Shown here one piece after another: positions 1 to 5,851 of a stretch of 5,851 nt of DNA. Location: assembly GCA_003157675.1 (NCBI GenBank), contig PMKG01000283.1:1-5851 (forward strand), read 5' to 3'. The position numbers and the translations under genes are program-made. This stretch comes from Acidobacteriota bacterium (GTDB lineage: Bacteria; Acidobacteriota; Vicinamibacteria; Vicinamibacterales; Fen-181). Numbering within the stretch: the stretch's first letter is position 1; the number at the start of each line of letters is the position of its first letter. The notes under the pieces are model-generated. The model had not been told where the DNA came from. It did no database searches and worked only from the letters and a program-made list of their open reading frames with translations.

Positions 1-2731
1 AGCCATCGGCGGCCGAGAGCGGCGGAAACCGGGACGACAGGCATTCCAGCAGCCGCAGGTCGGCCATGGACCGCACATGAGGGAGCGCCAGGTCGGGTCC
101 AGACACCCGCCGAAGCACGTCTCGCGTCAGCACCACCGGCCGAGCCTGCGGCATTGATCTCTTTCGCGGACCCGGTGTGAGACCGAGTTCACCCGCCTCG
201 CGCAAACCAATCCGGCACCGCGTCCGGCTCGTCGTCCCGCCCCTGGTTGTCGACAGCAGCAGGAATCGAACCCCGCGATGAATCGGGAAGATGGCCGACG
301 TGTTTTCGAATCCAATCAACTGATCGGTGGTGCAGTAATCGAACAGCCGGCGCCTCAGGTCCGCGCACCCATGATCGGAGGCCAGGCCCCACGGCAGGAT
401 CAGGCCCACCCGGCCGCCGGCGCGAACGAGATTGAGGCTGCGATCCACGAACAGCTGGAACTGATTGGCGTGGCCGCGCGAGCACGACGGGTAGATCCCG
501 GATTCGCGCGCAAACCGCGTGAGCCGGGCTGCCGAGTCACGCCGGTTTGACCTTGCCTCGTCGTCGCCGAGATCGCCGCGCAGCATCTCCCACGGCGGAT
601 TGCCGACAATCGCATCGAAGCCGCCCGATGGAAGCGGGACGCCGTTGTTCCCGTAGAACACCTCGGGAAACTCCAGCGTCCAGTGAAAGAACCGGCGCTC
701 GAACGCGATGCGCCCGACTGCGGCCAGCCGGCGGCGAACGAGTCCTGCCGGCAAACTCGGTCGCACACCCATGACCGCGGCAGAAAGGTCGGCGTACTCT
801 CTTGCGTCAGGGGGCCGGCCTTCCGGTTCGTCCCAGAACCACGACGCGCACCACAGATCCGCGCAACGCTTCAGGGCCGCCAGCGGGGCCGATCCCGACC
901 CGAGCTCGGCCACCAGCCGTTCCTTGTTCCGAACCGCCTCAACCGTGTCATCCGCGATCGCTTCCAGGTGGCGGCGAAGGGGCAGCGCGCGCCCGACGAC
1001 GGCATCCGATCCGTCCGCATCGAACAACGGAAGGGGTGCATGGCGTCCCCCGGCACGCGTCCCGCCAGGAGGTTGCCGGCCGAGATCGTCGAGCGAAGCG
1101 CCAACCAGGCTGTCGCCGACCGCCAGATGGTGATCCAGAAACGTGAGCGGCCTGTCGGCCGCCAACGTCGCCAGCCACAGCGACAACCGCGTCACCTGCA
1201 CGGCCATCGGATTCACATCGACGCCATACAGGCAGCGCCGCGCGACCATGCGCCGGAACTCCGCGCGCTCAGCGTCGGTGATGTCGGCCGCCAGGCGCCC
1301 ACGCGCGCGGACCACGGCTTCTTCGTACGACGCCGCCAGAAATCGACAGGCCGACACCAGGAACGCGCCGCTGCCCATCGCGGGATCGACCACGCGCAAC
1401 GAGAGCACCTGGTCGGGCGAGGCGCCGGCCACGAGGGGCCCGAGCGTGCGCTCGACGAGGTGCGTCGTAATCGACCGGGGCGTGTAGAACGTGCCGGTGG
1501 CCTTGCGGGCCGCGCGGCCGGCGACGAGGCGGATCTCGCGACGCCTTTCGCTCGCCCGCGCCTCGACCGCCACCGCCTGCGGGCGGTAGTCCAGGATAGT
1601 CTCGTAGACGGCGCCCAGTTGCTCCACGCCGAGGTCCCGATACGCAATCCGCGCGCGCCCGCCGCCCGCCCTCACCGGTGTCGTCGCGAGCGCCAGCAGC
1701 ACCTTCCGCACCGTCTCGTCGTCCAGGCGGCAGCCGTCCGCGAGCGGCGTGGCCGACGGCGCGAACAGCCGGCCGTTGAACGCGGTGACGCGCAGCGTTC
1801 CGGCGTGACAGCCGGCGTGCGCCAGTCGCGAGATCGCCCGCAGCGTGTCCCAGAGGCCGCGGGCGCGGCCAGGGCGCTCGGCCAGATCGAGCAGCGACTC
1901 CATCGAGTAGCTGTCGCGATAGACCGGGTGCCAGAGGGGAACGAGGCCGCGCGACTCGGCGAACAGGAGGAAGAGGATCCGGTAGACGATCGTCAGCGCC
2001 TGCTCGTGGAGGGCCTCGATCTCGCCGGGGTCAGAAGAGGCGAGATGGCGCCGCGGCGGCCGTCCCGGCGTTCGCTGCCCGGCGGCGGCGAGCGCCGAGA
2101 GCAGCGCGTCCATCGCCCCGAGGACGCTGTGCCGCAGCGAGCGGCTGACGCCGATGGCGTGGCGCGCGGAAGCGTCCGCGATCCGCTCGACGAGCGAGGG
2201 CGGGTCGAAGGCCGGCTTGCGGCAGAGGCCCCAGAGCACCGCGAACGACGCGGTGTCACCCAGCGCACATTCGAGATCGAAGTCGATGAAGCGGCGGGCG
2301 CACGCCAGCCGGGCGTCGACCACGCGGAGATGACAGCCGTTGGTAGCGAAACACCACGGCGCCCCGGTGCCGACGACGGACCGGACCGCCGCGCGCCACG
2401 CGGCGTCGAGCGGAGCACCCCACGCAGTGACGAGCAGGACCGGGACGGCCGCGCGGCCGAGCCCGCCGACAAGGAAGCTGTCGTCGCGCGCCGCCTGCAG
2501 GATCGAGGGCTCGAAGCCGAGCGTGGCCACGAGCGGCGCCGCGGTGAGATCGTAGACGCTGCGTGCGCCGCTCACGGGACCGAGTCGGCGGGCGGGTCCG
2601 CGGCTCCACCTGAGCAGCGCCGCGAGGGCCCCCTCGCGCGCCGACTCACCGAGCTGGCCGGCGAACGTCTCGGGCAGGAGCGACTCGGCGAAGTACTGCG
2701 ACACGAGCGACCCGGAGACGCCCGGAAGCAC
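1..2731 (-). CDS. Large N6-adenine DNA methyltransferase, Eco57I/DrmMI-like (partial, 3' end beyond left edge)
   Basis: Predicted to transfer a methyl group from S-adenosylmethionine to adenine N6 in DNA, probably marking host DNA for a defence system. I translated the minus strand by hand: 910 codons are open from a GTG at 2731 to the window edge. Visible motifs, in order: a helical segment ending YRILFLLFAESRGLVP (about 250-265), GTFYTP (413-418), SAM-binding motif I DPAMGSGAFL (449-458), GVDVNP (503-508), DHHLAVGDSL (533-542), the family signature LEFPEVF (686-692), catalytic FDAIVGNPPW (705-714), FQLFVDRSL (758-766) and GGRVGLILP (772-780). The target-recognition region should start after about residue 830 and is cut off. 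The start is GTG because an in-frame TAG lies at 2771-2773, no other start codon lies between, and AGAGG sits 9 bases upstream. Residues 85-160 resemble a nuclease-like domain but lack an E-x-K pair. It lies 72 bases after the SNF2 helicase, probably in the same operon. The methylase class is secure; the DISARM assignment is inference. Confidence 0.93.
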   Translation of the reverse strand, partial: MLPGVSGSLVSQYFAESLLPETFAGQLGESAREGALAALLRWSRGPARRLGPVSGARSVYDLTAAPLVATLGFEPSILQAARDDSFLVGGLGRAAVPVLLVTAWGAPLDAAWRAAVRSVVGTGAPWCFATNGCHLRVVDARLACARRFIDFDLECALGDTASFAVLWGLCRKPAFDPPSLVERIADASARHAIGVSRSLRHSVLGAMDALLSALAAAGQRTPGRPPRRHLASSDPGEIEALHEQALTIVYRILFLLFAESRGLVPLWHPVYRDSYSMESLLDLAERPGRARGLWDTLRAISRLAHAGCHAGTLRVTAFNGRLFAPSATPLADGCRLDDETVRKVLLALATTPVRAGGGRARIAYRDLGVEQLGAVYETILDYRPQAVAVEARASERRREIRLVAGRAARKATGTFYTPRSITTHLVERTLGPLVAGASPDQVLSLRVVDPAMGSGAFLVSACRFLAASYEEAVVRARGRLAADITDAERAEFRRMVARRCLYGVDVNPMAVQVTRLSLWLATLAADRPLTFLDHHLAVGDSLVGASLDDLGRQPPGGTRAGGRHAPLPLFDADGSDAVVGRALPLRRHLEAIADDTVEAVRNKERLVAELGSGSAPLAALKRCADLWCASWFWDEPEGRPPDAREYADLSAAVMGVRPSLPAGLVRRRLAAVGRIAFERRFFHWTLEFPEVFYGNNGVPLPSGGFDAIVGNPPWEMLRGDLGDDEARSNRRDSAARLTRFARESGIYPSCSRGHANQFQLFVDRSLNLVRAGGRVGLILPWGLASDHGCADLRRRLFDYCTTDQLIGFENTSAIFPIHRGVRFLLLSTTRGGTTSRTRCRIGLREAGELGLTPGPRKRSMPQARPVVLTRDVLRRVSGPDLALPHVRSMADLRLLECLSSRFPPLSAADG

Positions 2732-2740
2732 GATGAGAGA

Positions 2741-2745
2741 CCTCT
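2741..2745 (-). promoter_or_regulatory. Ribosome-binding site that decides the methylase GTG start
   Basis: AGAGG on the minus strand lies 9 bases before GTG at 2731. The frame is closed upstream by TAG at 2771-2773 and no ATG, GTG or TTG lies in frame between them, so this GTG is the earliest possible start. Confidence 0.6.
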
Positions 2746-2750
2746 GCTCG

Positions 2751-2772
2751 AGCCGGCACCAGAATGCCGGCT
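2751..2772 (-). promoter_or_regulatory. Intercistronic hairpin between helicase and methylase genes
   Basis: AGCCGGCA and TGCCGGCT form a perfect 8-bp, GC-rich inverted repeat around a 6-base loop, inside the 72-base gap between the helicase stop and the methylase start. No run of T follows it on the minus strand, so it does not look like an intrinsic terminator. On the mRNA it would lie 5 bases upstream of the AGAGG ribosome-binding site of the methylase, where it could stabilise the downstream message or affect translation of the methylase relative to the helicase. The structure is seen; the role is inference. Confidence 0.45.
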
Positions 2773-2803
2773 ACCATATGCACCCGCCGACCGCGCGGCA
2801 ACC

Positions 2804-5335
2804 CTAAAGGGCCGGCCTACAGGTGGATTCGACAAGGGCCACGAGCATCGCGCGTGGCGGGCCCGCCAGCGACACCTTCCCCCTGCTCGCGAGCGCCTCG
2901 ATCTGCGCGCGCGCCGTCTCGACGACAAGCGCCTCCGCCTGTCGTTCGCGGGCCACGCGGCGCGCCTCTCGGCGGTCGAACAGGCCGGGCTGGAACTCGC
3001 CAATCCGTTTGCCCGCTCTCTGCGCCAGCGCCGACTCGCGGGCGGCGAGCGCGGCGAGGCGCGGAGGCAGGAGATCCTGTAGCTTGTCCACGCGGAGGAC
3101 CGCGGCGTGATGCGCCTCTGCAGCCAGCGCGGCCATCAGCGCCCCAGGAAGGCGATCCGGCCTGGCGGCGCGAAGCGCGGCGGGGGACCAGTCGGGCCAC
3201 GGGCACCGGACAGCCACCAGGGGCTGCTCGACGAGCGCGCCCCGACCGTCGACGAGATCGGCGCGAAAGAGCGCGATGACGCCGCGGCGGAAGGGGAGGG
3301 GAGCACGCACGCGCAGGTGGCAACACCACGGCGCCGACCGCTCGACCGCCGCCAACACAGATACAACCGCCTCCTCCCGCCCTCGCGTCAGCTGGCGGAC
3401 GAGTTCGAGGTGCGCCGCCTCTATGCGCGCCGCCGCCGACAGGTCCACCCGTGTCACACCCGGCCCAGCGGAGTCACTGCCCGGCCGTGAGTCGCTCCAT
3501 CCCGGCGGCGTTTCCCGAGACGAGCCGGACGGAAGCCGCGCCTCGGTGCCGGCGAACACGCTCTCGGCGAAATCGATCTCCGACAGGCGAAAGGTCGGCG
3601 TTCCGGCGTTGCCCAGCGCTTCCCGCGCGCGCCGGACGCGGAGCGCCAGGCGGGCGAGCACCTGCTCTTCTCCAGTCTGCCGGGCCACGAGACGCACCGC
3701 GTGGACGGTAGGCCGCTGGCCGATCCGGTCGACGCGCCCCACACGCTGCTCGAGCCGGACCGGGTTCCACGGCAGCTCGAGGTCAACGACCAGGCGACAG
3801 CGGGCCTGCAGGTTGAGTCCGTGCGCCGCCGCGTCGGTGGCCAGCAGAACGTCGACGCCGCCGCTCGTGAACGCGTCGACCGAGTCGGCTCGGGCTGCGA
3901 GATCCATGCCGCCGTGCAGGACGGCGACACGCGCCAGGCGACCCAGGATGCCGGCGAGATGTTCGAGCGTGTCGCGGTACTCGGTGAACACGATTACCGG
4001 TTCGCCGGTCCGCCGTATCAGCCGCAGCAGCGTTCGACACTTCGAGTCGCAGGCCGTGGCCGCGCGCGTCACCTCGATGAGGCGTTCGAGCGTTCGCCGC
4101 TCGGCGCCGCCGTCGGCGAGACCCGGCGCGGCCAGCACGTGCCACGCCTGGTCGTCGGCACTGTCAGGCTCGGCCACGTCGCCAAGCGGCAGTGAGAGCT
4201 GCGCCGCTTCGGCCGCCTCGGGACGGCCAAGCCATTGGAGCCGCCGGGAGAGAGACACCAGCAGCGGCCAAGGGCCCGAGGCCGCGCGCTTGCGCAGCAC
4301 GATCATCGCGAGGCGGGCGTCGCTCGACGAGGTGCCGCCCGACGCGCCCGACCAGACACGCGACGCGTAGCGCTCGACGAGAGCGTGCATGCGGAGTTCG
4401 GACGCCGACAGATTCACCCGGAGCACCCGGCTGCGCCGGGCGGTGGCCCGGCCGAGGCCGGCGCGCGTCCGCCGGAACATCACAATCGGTCCGTCATCCG
4501 CCAGCCTTCCGATTCCGCAGAGCGCGTCGAACGCGTCGGCTTCTCCGGAATGGGGAGTCGCCGTCAGCAAGACCACGCGCCTGGCGCGGCGGGCAAGCGG
4601 GCCAACGGCCGCGGCCCGCTCCGGCGCCATCGCGCACAGGTGGGCCTCGTCGACGACGAGCAGGTCCCAGCGAACCTGGCCCATCCCCGCAAGCACCTCC
4701 GGCTGCTTGATGAAATCGACCGACGCCACGGCGATCGGGAGCAGATCCCAGGGACCGGCGCCGGTCAGCGACGACCGGGCCTGCCTTCGGAGGACGGCCA
4801 GATCGACCAGCTCGGCGGGGAGGCCGAACCGATCGCGGAGTTCGCGCCGCCACTGGACCGAGAGGCCGGCCGGGCAGAGGACCAGCGCATGGACCGACTC
4901 GGCTCGCGCGTGCAGATCGGCGAGGATCAGGCCCGCCTGGATCGTCTTGCCGAGCCCGACCTCGTCGGCGAGCAGCAGCCTCGTCGCGCCGCGCGCCGAC
5001 GCCAGGGCTGGCTCGAGCTGGTAGTCGAGCAGGTCGATGCGGGCGGACGCGGCATCCCTCAGGTGGTCCGGCCCGCCATCGTCGGAGAGCAGCGCGCGCA
5101 GGCCGAGCATCCACCGGTGCCGTCCGACCGGGCGCGGCCGCGCTTGGCGCTCGGCGGGCTGCAGGCGGTCGAACGGCGAAAGCAGCGTCCGCCTGACGCC
5201 GAGGTTCGAGGCCGCCGCGCCCACCAGCCGGCACGACCGACACGCGCCGTGGTCCACCACTTCGACGACGCGCCAGCGGCCGCCACGGGCCTCGACCAGC
5301 GCGCCGGCGCCCGGTTCTTGTGATTCCTGCGACAT
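2804..5335 (-). CDS. SNF2-family DEAH helicase/translocase, DrmD-like
   Basis: An 843-residue superfamily 2 ATPase, expected to translocate on double-stranded DNA in the cytoplasm using ATP. Motifs are intact: LLDYQ (102-106), Walker A DEVGLGKT (124-131), Walker B DEAH (229-232), motif III TATPHSG (258-264), VFTEYRDT (449-456), motif V TDAAAHGLNLQ (500-510) and motif VI QRVGRVDRIGQ (530-540). The N-terminal 60 residues, ending LLSPFDRLQP, form a small domain seen in prokaryotic SNF2 proteins of this kind. About 250 C-terminal residues (590-843) follow the helicase core, with no domain I can name; they include FQPGLFDRRE (781-790) and a basic stretch. I chose ATG at 5335 over the in-frame TTG at 5356 because GGGGG lies 9 bases upstream of the ATG, whereas the TTG has no good ribosome-binding site. 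The adjacent methylase fits class 1 DISARM order (drmD then drmMI), but a stand-alone helicase/methylase pair is possible. Family call is very secure; the system name is not. Confidence 0.95.
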   Translation of the reverse strand: MSQESQEPGAGALVEARGGRWRVVEVVDHGACRSCRLVGAAASNLGVRRTLLSPFDRLQPAERQARPRPVGRHRWMLGLRALLSDDGGPDHLRDAASARIDLLDYQLEPALASARGATRLLLADEVGLGKTIQAGLILADLHARAESVHALVLCPAGLSVQWRRELRDRFGLPAELVDLAVLRRQARSSLTGAGPWDLLPIAVASVDFIKQPEVLAGMGQVRWDLLVVDEAHLCAMAPERAAAVGPLARRARRVVLLTATPHSGEADAFDALCGIGRLADDGPIVMFRRTRAGLGRATARRSRVLRVNLSASELRMHALVERYASRVWSGASGGTSSSDARLAMIVLRKRAASGPWPLLVSLSRRLQWLGRPEAAEAAQLSLPLGDVAEPDSADDQAWHVLAAPGLADGGAERRTLERLIEVTRAATACDSKCRTLLRLIRRTGEPVIVFTEYRDTLEHLAGILGRLARVAVLHGGMDLAARADSVDAFTSGGVDVLLATDAAAHGLNLQARCRLVVDLELPWNPVRLEQRVGRVDRIGQRPTVHAVRLVARQTGEEQVLARLALRVRRAREALGNAGTPTFRLSEIDFAESVFAGTEARLPSGSSRETPPGWSDSRPGSDSAGPGVTRVDLSAAARIEAAHLELVRQLTRGREEAVVSVLAAVERSAPWCCHLRVRAPLPFRRGVIALFRADLVDGRGALVEQPLVAVRCPWPDWSPAALRAARPDRLPGALMAALAAEAHHAAVLRVDKLQDLLPPRLAALAARESALAQRAGKRIGEFQPGLFDRREARRVARERQAEALVVETARAQIEALASRGKVSLAGPPRAMLVALVESTCRPAL

Positions 5336-5344
5336 CGGATCGCG

Positions 5345-5349
5345 CCCCC
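5345..5349 (-). promoter_or_regulatory. Ribosome-binding site supporting the helicase ATG
   Basis: GGGGG on the minus strand lies 9 bases before the ATG at 5335. It lies downstream of the alternative TTG at 5356, so it can serve only the shorter, ATG-started protein. Confidence 0.5.
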
Positions 5350-5359
5350 GTTGCAACGG
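5348..5359. repeat. 12-bp perfect palindrome next to the helicase start
   Basis: CCGTTGCAACGG is a perfect palindrome 12 bases upstream of the helicase ATG, overlapping the alternative TTG codon and the likely transcription start. Its position suits an operator for a dimeric repressor. A perfect 12-mer palindrome is expected about once by chance in a window of this length, so position is the main argument. Confidence 0.3.
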
Positions 5360-5364
5360 CTGCC

Positions 5365-5370
5365 ATTAAT
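5365..5370 (-). promoter_or_regulatory. Weak candidate -10 box for the helicase gene
   Basis: ATTAAT is the only AT-rich hexamer just upstream of the helicase gene and matches TATAAT at four of six positions. No convincing -35 hexamer lies 16-18 bases upstream; the 10-bp palindrome at 5387-5396 covers that place. If it is used, transcription would begin close to 5358, leaving a leader of about 20 bases before the ATG. Low confidence. Confidence 0.2.
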
Positions 5371-5386
5371 GCCCTCCACAGCCGCT

Positions 5387-5396
5387 GTTCGCGAAC
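5387..5396. repeat. 10-bp perfect palindrome in the helicase promoter region
   Basis: GTTCGCGAAC is a perfect palindrome about 52 bases upstream of the helicase ATG, where the -35 region of the weak candidate promoter would lie. It is a possible regulator site, but palindromes of this length occur by chance several times in a window this size. Confidence 0.22.
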
Positions 5397-5416
5397 CTCT
5401 GCTGCAAGAACGGCTC

Positions 5417-5496
5417 CTGACGACTCATCGTTAGATCCGACCACTCATCGTCAGTTCCGATTCCTCATCGTCAGTTCCGACCCCTCTGCGTCAGTT
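5417..5496. repeat. Four tandem copies of a 20-bp direct repeat
   Basis: Four units of exactly 20 bp lie head to tail at 5417-5436, 5437-5456, 5457-5476 and 5477-5496, followed by a fragment CCGACT. Unit 2 reads CCGACCACTCATCGTCAGTT. Units 2, 3 and 4 match each other at 16-17 of 20 positions and unit 1 matches unit 2 at 16 of 20. The best-kept core is CTCATCGTCAGTTCCGA. The array ends just upstream of the -10 box of the peptidase gene and overlaps its -35 position. It could be a set of phased protein-binding sites, two helical turns apart, or the repeat-bearing end of a decayed mobile element. Confidence 0.85.
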
Positions 5497-5515
5497 CCGA
5501 CTAGCGCGGTATACT
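5487..5515 (+). promoter_or_regulatory. Candidate sigma70-like promoter for the S9 peptidase gene
   Basis: TATACT at 5510-5515 matches the -10 consensus at five of six positions and stands out in GC-rich DNA. The sequence 17 bases upstream (TGCGTC, 5487-5492) is a poor -35 and lies within the last 20-bp repeat, which would fit dependence on a factor bound to the repeats. Transcription would start near 5522, giving a leader of about 20 bases before the ATG at 5541. Confidence 0.5.
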
Positions 5516-5531
5516 GGCCCCCTGATTGACT

Positions 5532-5536
5532 GGAGG
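5532..5536 (+). promoter_or_regulatory. Ribosome-binding site of the S9 peptidase gene
   Basis: GGAGG is a full Shine-Dalgarno core 4 bases before the ATG at 5541. The spacing is slightly short but workable, and it agrees with the signal peptide starting at this ATG. Confidence 0.65.
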
Positions 5537-5540
5537 CCTC

Positions 5541-5851
5541 ATGTCCCGTGTGAAATGGTGTGTCGGCGCGCTCCTGGCACTCGTCCTTGCCGTCCCGAAT
5601 CCGGCTGTGGCGCAGGCGCCCGCCGGCCAGCGCTTCACCGTCGAGAAGTTGCTCGGCCTCGATCGCGTCTCCGACGCGCAACTGTCGCCTGACGGTCGGT
5701 TCGTCACCTACGTCGTGACGACGGTCAGCCTCGAGAAGAACAGCCGCGTCAGCCACATCTGGCTGACGCCGGCGATCGGCGGCACGCCGATGCCGCTGAT
5801 TCGCCCCGACGGCTCGGACAGCTCGCCGCGGTGGTCGCCCGACGGCAGCCG
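5541..5851 (+). CDS. Exported S9-family prolyl-oligopeptidase-type peptidase (partial, N-terminus only)
   Basis: The first 103 codons of a gene that runs off the right edge. Residues 1-24 form a typical signal peptide: a basic start (MSRVK), a hydrophobic core (ALLALVLAV) and an AVA cleavage site before QAP, so the protein should be exported. The mature part contains FTVEKLLGLDRVSDAQLSPDGRF (start and end quoted as two pieces: FTVEKLLGLDRVSD and AQLSPDGRF), then IWLTPAIGGTP and SPRWSPDG. These SPDG repeats with an IW...GG spacing are the TolB/PD40-like propeller blades found at the start of secreted dipeptidyl aminopeptidase/acylaminoacyl peptidases of family S9. The Ser-Asp-His catalytic domain would lie outside the window, so activity cannot be confirmed; a TolB-like protein without peptidase domain is the main alternative. 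GGAGG at 5532-5536 supports the ATG. It is divergent from the helicase and is probably an ordinary chromosomal gene rather than part of the defence locus. Confidence 0.85.
   Translation, partial: MSRVKWCVGALLALVLAVPNPAVAQAPAGQRFTVEKLLGLDRVSDAQLSPDGRFVTYVVTTVSLEKNSRVSHIWLTPAIGGTPMPLIRPDGSDSSPRWSPDGS

Noticed and set aside
2751..2772. The intercistronic hairpin as an intrinsic terminator.
   Set aside because: No T-rich run follows the stem on either strand, so it does not meet the usual form.
2650..2777. A short minus-strand frame from ATG at 2777 in the gap between the two genes.
   Set aside because: It is only about 41 codons, ends inside the methylase in another frame, has no recognisable content, and its ATG lacks a convincing ribosome-binding site.
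683..3082. A 799-codon open frame on the plus strand.
   Set aside because: It lies antisense to the methylase and to the end of the helicase, spans their junction, is dominated by arginine, proline and alanine, and shows no motif. The opposite strand carries clear catalytic motifs throughout. Long antisense frames are common in GC-rich DNA.
3276..5323. Two further long plus-strand frames (364 codons from 3276 and 362 codons from 4235).
   Set aside because: Both are antisense shadows of the helicase, with arginine-rich, low-complexity translations and no recognisable domain.
5336..5356. An N-terminal extension of the helicase from TTG at 5356.
   Set aside because: It would add seven residues (MQRGRDP), has no good ribosome-binding site, and overlaps the palindrome; the ATG at 5335 has a purine-rich site at suitable spacing.
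5451..5756. A 101-codon minus-strand frame crossing the repeats and the start of the peptidase.
   Set aside because: It is antisense to a gene with a clear signal peptide, and it includes the repeat array and promoter in its coding part. No domain is visible.

Overview
The window is GC-rich DNA with three genes, all coding densely, and no RNA genes, CRISPR array or intact insertion sequence that I can see. Two genes lie on the minus strand in tandem and fill about 91% of the window. The first is an 843-residue SNF2-family DEAH helicase (2804-5335). The second, 72 bases downstream of it, is a large Eco57I/DrmMI-like N6-adenine DNA methyltransferase that runs off the left edge (2731 to 1, 910 residues visible). 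On the right, divergently transcribed, is the start of an exported S9-family prolyl-oligopeptidase-type peptidase (5541 onward).

Layout: positions 1-2731 hold the methyltransferase, with every catalytic motif present but its C-terminal target-recognition part outside the window. Positions 2732-2803 are an intercistronic gap with a perfect 8-bp-stem hairpin. Positions 2804-5335 hold the helicase, with all ATPase motifs intact. Positions 5336-5540 are a divergent intergenic region carrying two short perfect palindromes upstream of the helicase, four tandem copies of a 20-bp repeat, and a plausible sigma70-like promoter for the peptidase. Positions 5541-5851 hold a signal peptide and the beginning of a beta-propeller.

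The SNF2 helicase followed by a large adenine methylase is the order expected at the head of a class 1 DISARM phage-defence locus (drmD, then drmMI, followed by drmABC). If the assignment is right, the methylase marks self DNA and the helicase acts on unmarked incoming DNA, with the remaining genes beyond the left edge. A stand-alone two-gene helicase/methylase system cannot be excluded, because no drmA, drmB or nuclease lies in the window. An interesting detail is that the methylase N-terminus resembles the nuclease-like domain of related enzymes but appears to lack its catalytic residues.

The organism cannot be named from this sequence. High GC, heavy use of GC-ending codons and an S9 peptidase with a TolB-like propeller would suit an Acidobacteriota-type soil bacterium, but this is a guess.
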